Assembly (NCBI GenBank): GCA_002733905.1
Contig: NVXK01000014.1
Coordinates: 1 to 39,727, forward strand
DNA from: Robiginitomaculum sp.
GTDB lineage: Bacteria; Pseudomonadota; Alphaproteobacteria; Caulobacterales; Maricaulaceae
DNA: 39,727 nucleotides
Direction: 5' to 3'
The notes under the pieces are model-generated. The model was not told where the DNA came from. It saw only the letters and a list, made by a program, of their open reading frames with translations, and searched no databases. The position numbers were made by a program, and so were the translations under genes. Shown piece by piece: positions 35,281 to 39,727 of this stretch. How positions within the stretch are numbered: position 1 is the first letter of the stretch; the number at the start of each line of letters is the position of its first letter.

Positions 35281-36435
35281 ATGTTACATAAATTATTAGC
35301 GCTTCATCGGCCATTAGTGTCCAGAGATGTAAATGAGGGGCACCGTGCTGCGACGTCGCTCGAGCTGTTTTACGATCTGGTTATTGTGATTGCGATTGCG
35401 ATTGTGGCAGTTCAATTTCATCACGCCGTTGTGAATAATCATATCGTAGACGGTGTGATCTCGTTCCTCATGGTGTTTTGGGGGATTTGGTGGACGTGGT
35501 CAGGCTTTACATTCTTCTCTGCAGGATATGATTCTGATGATGTACCTTACCGTATCGCAGTCTTTGTGCAGCTCGTTGGCGCCCTTATTCTTGCCGCTGG
35601 TGTAGAACCTGCCTTTGAACATAATGATTTTCGCCTTGTTATGATAGGCTTCATAGTCATGCGGTTGGCATTGGTTGCATTGTGGTTACGCGTCTATCGC
35701 TCTGATTGCGGGGATAGAGGTATGGCACTGCGTAGTGCTGTTGGTATTATTTTATGCCAAATCGGGTGGTGTATCCTGATTTTAGTTCTCCCTGAATCCA
35801 TGGTTATGGGTGGGTTTGTTGTGCTTGCACTTTGTGAACATTTTGTACCATTTTACGCCGTTAGAAAGAAGAAATCGAAAATTCATAAAGATCATATTGT
35901 TGAGCGTTTTGGTCTTCTGACGATCATTGTTCTAGGTGAGGCTTTATTGGCATTGGTTGGCGCTATTCAGGCTTTGGTGGCGCATTATGAACCCCAATTA
36001 CTGAATGCTATTGTCGGGGGGCTGGTGATAATTTTCACGATTTGGTGGCTGTACTTTGAAGAAGAAGAACATCCTGTGATCGGTAAAGGGCGTAAAGAAT
36101 TTATATGGGGATATGGGCACGGTATTATTTTCGCTGCTATTGCTGCGATAGGGGCAGGGCTTGCGATTGTCACAGATGTTTTGACTGATCATGGCAAAAT
36201 TTCGGAGACAATTGCGTATGCAAGTGTGGCGATCCCTGTTGCGATTTTCTTGGGCGTGTTTTGGCTTATACATGATTACCATTCCACGCGCACATTGAAA
36301 GTGAAAATGATTTATCCCTTAGGTGCAGCTCTTGTATTGTTGTCTGTGTTTTCTGGTTTTGGGTTGATTGTGATCGGCGCTATTCTTGTTGTGATGTTGA
36401 TTGCGCGATTACTATGGTTAAACCCCGCACAATAA
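35281..36435 (+). CDS. LtrA family membrane protein
   Basis: A 384-residue integral membrane protein with roughly ten hydrophobic segments. It starts with GHRAATSLELFYDLVIVIAI, the LtrA (low temperature requirement A) hallmark, and has an ERFGLLTIIVLGEALLAL motif in the middle and EEEEHPVIGKGRKEFIWGYG. LtrA was named in Listeria for growth at low temperature; its biochemical role is not established. AAAGGTGGG precedes the ATG. rarA follows 14 bases later, so they may share a transcript. Confidence 0.88.
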   Translation: MLHKLLALHRPLVSRDVNEGHRAATSLELFYDLVIVIAIAIVAVQFHHAVVNNHIVDGVISFLMVFWGIWWTWSGFTFFSAGYDSDDVPYRIAVFVQLVGALILAAGVEPAFEHNDFRLVMIGFIVMRLALVALWLRVYRSDCGDRGMALRSAVGIILCQIGWCILILVLPESMVMGGFVVLALCEHFVPFYAVRKKKSKIHKDHIVERFGLLTIIVLGEALLALVGAIQALVAHYEPQLLNAIVGGLVIIFTIWWLYFEEEEHPVIGKGRKEFIWGYGHGIIFAAIAAIGAGLAIVTDVLTDHGKISETIAYASVAIPVAIFLGVFWLIHDYHSTRTLKVKMIYPLGAALVLLSVFSGFGLIVIGAILVVMLIARLLWLNPAQ

Positions 36436-36449
36436 GCTAACGAGGAACT

Positions 36450-37751
36450 ATGAGTGATTTGTTTAAATCGGCAGGTCTTGAAAAAGATGCCCCACGCCCA
36501 TTAGCCGACCTTTTGCGCCCGCAATCTATTGGCGAGGTTGTGGGGCAGTCGCACCTGCTTGGTGACGAAGCGCCTATTGGACGTATGCTAAAATCGGGGC
36601 GTCTTGCCTCTATGATTTTGTGGGGGCCACCCGGTGTGGGTAAGACGACAATTGCGCGATTGATTGCCGATCATGCAGACATGGAATTTGTTCAATTGTC
36701 GGCTGTGTTTTCTGGCGTCGCTGATTTACGCAAAGTGTTTGAAGCCGCCAAAGCACGCCGCATGAGTGGGCGAGGCACGCTTTTATTCGTAGATGAAATC
36801 CACCGTTTTAACCGCGCACAACAAGACGGGTTTTTACCCTATGTGGAAGAAGGTATTGTGACCCTGATTGGGGCAACAACCGAAAATCCTTCGTTCGAGT
36901 TGAACGGGGCTTTGTTGTCGCGCGCGCAAGTATTTGTCCTGAAACGTTTGAGTGAAAAGGCTCAAGATGAATTGCTGCAACGCGCCGAGGACATTACAGG
37001 CAAGAAGCTTGCTGTGACCAAAGAAGGCCGTGAAACTTTGATTGGGTTTGCGGATGGGGATGGGCGGTATTTACTCAACCTCTCCGAAGAAATTTTTGCG
37101 TTGTCAGTGAAAGAGCCTTTGGACGCGAAGGGTGTGGCAAAGCATTTGCAAAAGCGTGCGCCAGCCTATGATAAAAATAAAGACGAGCATTATAATATTA
37201 TTTCAGCCCTGCATAAATCTATTCGTGGCTCTGATCCTGACGCGGCTCTGTATTGGTTGGCGCGGATGTTTACGGGCGGCGAAGACCCGCTTTATATTGC
37301 ACGTCGTCTTATTCGTTTGGCGAGTGAAGATATTGGGCTTGCGGATCCGTTGGCGCTTATGCTGGCGAATGAGGCGATGAATACTTACCGTTTTCTGGGT
37401 TCCCCAGAAGGGGAGTTAGCGATTGCACATGCTGTCGTGCATATGGCGACGGCGCCGAAATCGAACGCGGTTTATGTAGGGTTTAAGGCTGCTATGGCGG
37501 CGGCGCGTAAGACAGGCTCACTTATGCCACCTGCACATATTTTAAACGCACCGACCAAGATGATGAAAGAATTGGGCTATGGCAAAGGCTATGCCTATGA
37601 TCATGATACGGAACATGGATTCTCAGGCCAAAATTATTTCCCCGATGAAATGGAACGCCAAAATTTCTATGCCCCCAAGGGCGAAGGGCGTGAGCGGGAA
37701 ATCAAGGCGCGGCTAGAAAAATGGTCGGCAATCCGCGACGAAAAACAGTGA
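36450..37751 (+). CDS. rarA: Replication-associated recombination protein A (MgsA/WRNIP1 family AAA+ ATPase)
   Basis: A 433-residue AAA+ ATPase that acts at stalled forks and ssDNA gaps. [20 protein letters not shown] is followed by Walker A GPPGVGKT (59-66), Walker [11 protein letters not shown] (111-120) and sensor 1 [19 protein letters not shown]. The C-terminal oligomerisation and lid part has [20 protein letters not shown] and [20 protein letters not shown]. An AACGAGGAAC Shine-Dalgarno region precedes the ATG. Confidence 0.96.
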   Translation: MSDLFKSAGLEKDAPRPLADLLRPQSIGEVVGQSHLLGDEAPIGRMLKSGRLASMILWGPPGVGKTTIARLIADHADMEFVQLSAVFSGVADLRKVFEAAKARRMSGRGTLLFVDEIHRFNRAQQDGFLPYVEEGIVTLIGATTENPSFELNGALLSRAQVFVLKRLSEKAQDELLQRAEDITGKKLAVTKEGRETLIGFADGDGRYLLNLSEEIFALSVKEPLDAKGVAKHLQKRAPAYDKNKDEHYNIISALHKSIRGSDPDAALYWLARMFTGGEDPLYIARRLIRLASEDIGLADPLALMLANEAMNTYRFLGSPEGELAIAHAVVHMATAPKSNAVYVGFKAAMAAARKTGSLMPPAHILNAPTKMMKELGYGKGYAYDHDTEHGFSGQNYFPDEMERQNFYAPKGEGREREIKARLEKWSAIRDEKQ

Positions 37752-37775
37752 TCTGTAGATGATTCTCTAATTTAC

Positions 37776-37804
37776 TTGTCAGAATCAAAAAGCATTTTTA
37801 TATT
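37776..37804 (+). promoter_or_regulatory. irr promoter, predicted leaderless
   Basis: TTGTCA (37776-37781), a 17-bp spacer and TATATT (37799-37804). Initiation about 7 bases downstream would fall on the A of ATG 37811; no Shine-Dalgarno fits. Confidence 0.6.
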
Positions 37805-37810
37805 GGCGAC

Positions 37811-38218
37811 ATGAAATGTGCCCATACACATACTGACCCAATATTATTACTCTCGCAAAACGGGATACGTCCAACAAAAATCCGCAAGGCAATTGTTGGG
37901 CTTTTGTTCGATGGTCACGATAAACATGTCAGTGTTGATGATGTTATTGGCATGGCGCGTGCGTCAGATATTAAAACATCTGTGGCCAGTGTTTATAATA
38001 CGCTGAACCATTTCACAGACGCAGGGCTTTTGCGCCGTATTACGATGGACGGAGGGCGGACATTTTTCGATACGAATTTGTCAGAACACCATCACTATTA
38101 TTTTGAAGATGAGGAACGCCTAGAAGACATTCCTCAAGGTGTAATGAAATTGCAAGGCCTGCCGAAGCTTCCCTTTGGTCGCCGTATTAAATCCGTAGGG
38201 ATTATTATCCGCGTTTAG
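37811..38218 (+). CDS. irr: Irr-type Fur family iron/heme-responsive regulator
   Basis: A 135-residue Fur-superfamily repressor. The winged helix has GIRPTKIRKAIVGLLF, SVASVYNTLNHFTDAGLLRR and the dimerisation part begins RTFFDTNLSEHHHYYFEDEE. The triple His (93-95) and the FDTN-S-HHH context are characteristic of alphaproteobacterial Irr, which senses heme status and controls iron and heme genes through ICE boxes. The CxxC motifs of classical Fur/Zur are absent. The N-terminal heme regulatory motif of Bradyrhizobium Irr is not obvious. It appears to be transcribed alone and leaderless. Confidence 0.85.
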   Translation: MKCAHTHTDPILLLSQNGIRPTKIRKAIVGLLFDGHDKHVSVDDVIGMARASDIKTSVASVYNTLNHFTDAGLLRRITMDGGRTFFDTNLSEHHHYYFEDEERLEDIPQGVMKLQGLPKLPFGRRIKSVGIIIRV

Positions 38219-38241
38219 GGTATCTTGTAGAGTTATTCTTG

Positions 38242-39207
38242 CTATTCTTGGGCGATCATTTTTTCGCTCATTTCCCACAAACGCTCTGCCTTGGCGCTGT
38301 CACCAATCCATGCACGTGCATGTTGGAAGCGTTCGCTGTTTTCATCAGCGGTTTTGGCAATGTCACAATCTTCACAATAGACGCCGCCCATGTTGTTAAG
38401 TTGTGGACTTGTCGCGCACCAAAGTGCGGTTGCGCCGCCTTGCTCTGGTGATTTAAACATTTTGGCAATGCGTTCAGGCATGGTGCCGTCTGGATTTTTC
38501 CAGCCCATAGCCACCATTTCTTCTTCGGGAAGGTGACGTTGTAAGGGGGTGAAAATGCCGCCAGGATGGACAGAAAAAGCGCGGACATCATCGCCTTGCC
38601 ATTTATTATCTATGCCGAGAGCAAAGAGAGCATTGGCAGATTTCGCCTGCCCATAGGCCTGCCATTTATCATAGTCGTGTGTGTTGAAATGTGGGTCATC
38701 CCAATGCACATCACTAACGATATGGGCAGTAGAGGACAGTGCGACAATGCGTGCACCTTGCGCTTGTTTAAGGTTTTTCTCTAGGCCACGGGCTAATTCG
38801 AAATGCCCCAAATGACACACCGCGAATTGAGATTCCCAATGATTGCCAAGGCGTGTCATTGGACAGGCCATAATACCTGCATTGTTAATCAGGCCGTGCA
38901 AATTCCGTCCAGTGTCAGCATATTCACGTGCGAATTTACGTACGCTTTCAATATCACCCAAATCCATATCTGCGATTTCGATATTGCCAGAAAGCATTGC
39001 CAGAGACGCTTGTGCTTTTTCTTTGTTACGGGCAGGAATTGTGACATTTGCGCCTGCCATTGCGAGGGCGCGGGCCGTATGAATGCCAATGCCAGAATAC
39101 CCGCCTGTGACAATATAGTTCTTGCCGCTTAAATCCATGTCTTTGATAATGTCGTCAACGTCTGTTGCATGGCCAAAGCCAGAGTTGATTGGGTTTTGCT
39201 CGGTCAT
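38242..39207 (-). CDS. Short-chain dehydrogenase/reductase
   Basis: A 321-residue SDR oxidoreductase. The N-terminal region (1-25) precedes the Rossmann motif TGGYSGIG (34-41), NNAG (108-111), the catalytic Ser in ALSSTAH (around 158), and YGQAK with Tyr185 and Lys189. HPGGIFTPLQRHLP is the usual C-terminal substrate-loop start. It resembles retinol dehydrogenase/WWOX-like bacterial SDRs acting with NAD(P); the substrate is unknown. ATG 39207 is preferred because a GGAG Shine-Dalgarno lies 8 bases upstream; the GTG at 39219 would overlap that site. Confidence 0.9.
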   Translation of the reverse strand: MTEQNPINSGFGHATDVDDIIKDMDLSGKNYIVTGGYSGIGIHTARALAMAGANVTIPARNKEKAQASLAMLSGNIEIADMDLGDIESVRKFAREYADTGRNLHGLINNAGIMACPMTRLGNHWESQFAVCHLGHFELARGLEKNLKQAQGARIVALSSTAHIVSDVHWDDPHFNTHDYDKWQAYGQAKSANALFALGIDNKWQGDDVRAFSVHPGGIFTPLQRHLPEEEMVAMGWKNPDGTMPERIAKMFKSPEQGGATALWCATSPQLNNMGGVYCEDCDIAKTADENSERFQHARAWIGDSAKAERLWEMSEKMIAQE

Positions 39208-39362
39208 AATATACTCCACATATGTTCCACAGTGATTATCGGTTTTAGTTTGATGGAAAATTTTGCCATGAGCAAGTGAAGATATTGTATGGTCTATATG
39301 TGTTGATGATCTGGGGCATTCTCTGGCTTGCTTAATATGTGCATGGCGCGTATCAAGCGCCT

Positions 39363-39727
39363 ATGAATGGAATTTTATATGTAGCAATGGGCGGCGCAAT
39401 TGGTGCGTCATGCCGATATAGCCTTGGCCTTGGTTTTGGTCTCGTGCTTGCGCCTAGCAAAGCGAATGCTTTCCCATGGGCAACGTTAAGCGCGAATGTG
39501 CTTGGGGGTTTGCTGATGGGCTTTCTTATGGGCTGGCTCGCATTTAAAATTTCGGGGGCCGAGAATATACGCCTATTTGTAGGTGTTGGTATTCTTGGTG
39601 GTTTTACGACATTCTCCTCGTTCTCGCTCGAGACCATTCGCATGATTGAAACAAAAGCATACGGCATGGCCATGGGGTATATATCTGCCTCGGTTATTTT
39701 GTCCGTATTGGCTGTCTTTATAGGGCT
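39363..39727 (+). CDS. crcB: CrcB/Fluc fluoride ion channel, 3' truncated by window edge
   Basis: The open frame from ATG 39363 runs off the window end after 121 codons. It encodes MNGILYVAMGGAIGASCRYS, FPWATLSANVLGGLLMGFLM and VGVGILGGFTTFSSFSLETI, the signature of the dimeric Fluc fluoride exporter (family GGxxGAxxRY, N-x-x-G, GFTTFSTFS). Full-length members have about 125 residues and four helices, so almost all the gene is present. There is no Shine-Dalgarno; a 5-bp hairpin (39345-39361) lies directly before the ATG. No fluoride riboswitch consensus is seen upstream. Confidence 0.9.
   Translation, partial: MNGILYVAMGGAIGASCRYSLGLGFGLVLAPSKANAFPWATLSANVLGGLLMGFLMGWLAFKISGAENIRLFVGVGILGGFTTFSSFSLETIRMIETKAYGMAMGYISASVILSVLAVFIG

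Noticed and set aside
39220-39362. Fluoride (crcB) riboswitch upstream of crcB
   Set aside because: The conserved core of that riboswitch (a GGNGATGG-type segment with its pairing partners) is not present.
1-39727. CRISPR arrays, insertion sequences with intact transposases, rRNA genes
   Set aside because: No regularly spaced repeats, transposase motifs or rRNA sequence were seen.

Overview
The window looks like a chromosomal piece of a low-to-moderate GC (judged by eye, not computed) alphaproteobacterium, most plausibly a marine stalked/prosthecate-type lineage (Caulobacterales/Maricaulales/Hyphomonadaceae-like). Reasons: an Irr-type Fur regulator, an S10-spc-alpha ribosomal block that lacks rpsD and rpmJ, a DUF6538-style integrase, a short-LID adenylate kinase, and L3 and L15 proteins carrying helix-hairpin-helix tails. 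The exact genus is an inference and cannot be fixed from this sequence alone.

Layout. 1-2227: 3' part of a two-domain M16 metallopeptidase. 2228-8218: a degraded mobile island. It holds two hairpins, a chimeric pseudogene (Lrp-type HTH joined to a relaxase C-terminus), a large intact SIR2-NTPase-TPR protein that resembles anti-phage STAND proteins and ends in what looks like a cold-shock/OB domain, a long hairpin, a small helical ORF, and a tyrosine integrase abutting the 3' end of a tRNA-Thr gene. 8446-10815: a DUF1761 membrane protein and metG. 10929-13861: five consecutive DUF805 membrane-protein genes, two of which are a promoter-gene-terminator cassette duplication. 13935-15244: rlmB (reverse strand), tRNA-Tyr, tRNA-Gly. 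15370-31199: tuf and the complete S10, spc and alpha ribosomal blocks with secY, adk and rpoA. 31386-37751: a small secreted protein, a Tat-type nitroreductase-like protein with an overlapping MarR regulator, a Deg/HtrA protease, an LtrA-like membrane protein and rarA. 37811-39727: irr (predicted leaderless), a reverse-strand SDR oxidoreductase, and the 5' part of a CrcB/Fluc fluoride channel gene cut by the window end.

How it works together. The 16 kb tuf-to-rplQ block is the translation/export core (elongation factor, 22 ribosomal proteins, Sec channel, adenylate kinase, RNA polymerase alpha). It is mostly tightly packed with stop/start overlaps, broken by hairpins after tuf and rplO and by a good promoter before rpsM. 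tuf is not preceded by fusA. It follows tRNA-Tyr and tRNA-Gly instead, as in the tRNA-tufB operon of Escherichia coli, which suggests a past tuf-tuf recombination.

The accessory interest lies in the island next to tRNA-Thr. The SIR2 protein there is the best candidate for a poorly described defence system: an NAD-hydrolase-like effector, a STAND-like NTPase switch, TPR repeats and an apparent C-terminal nucleic-acid-binding sensor in one polypeptide.
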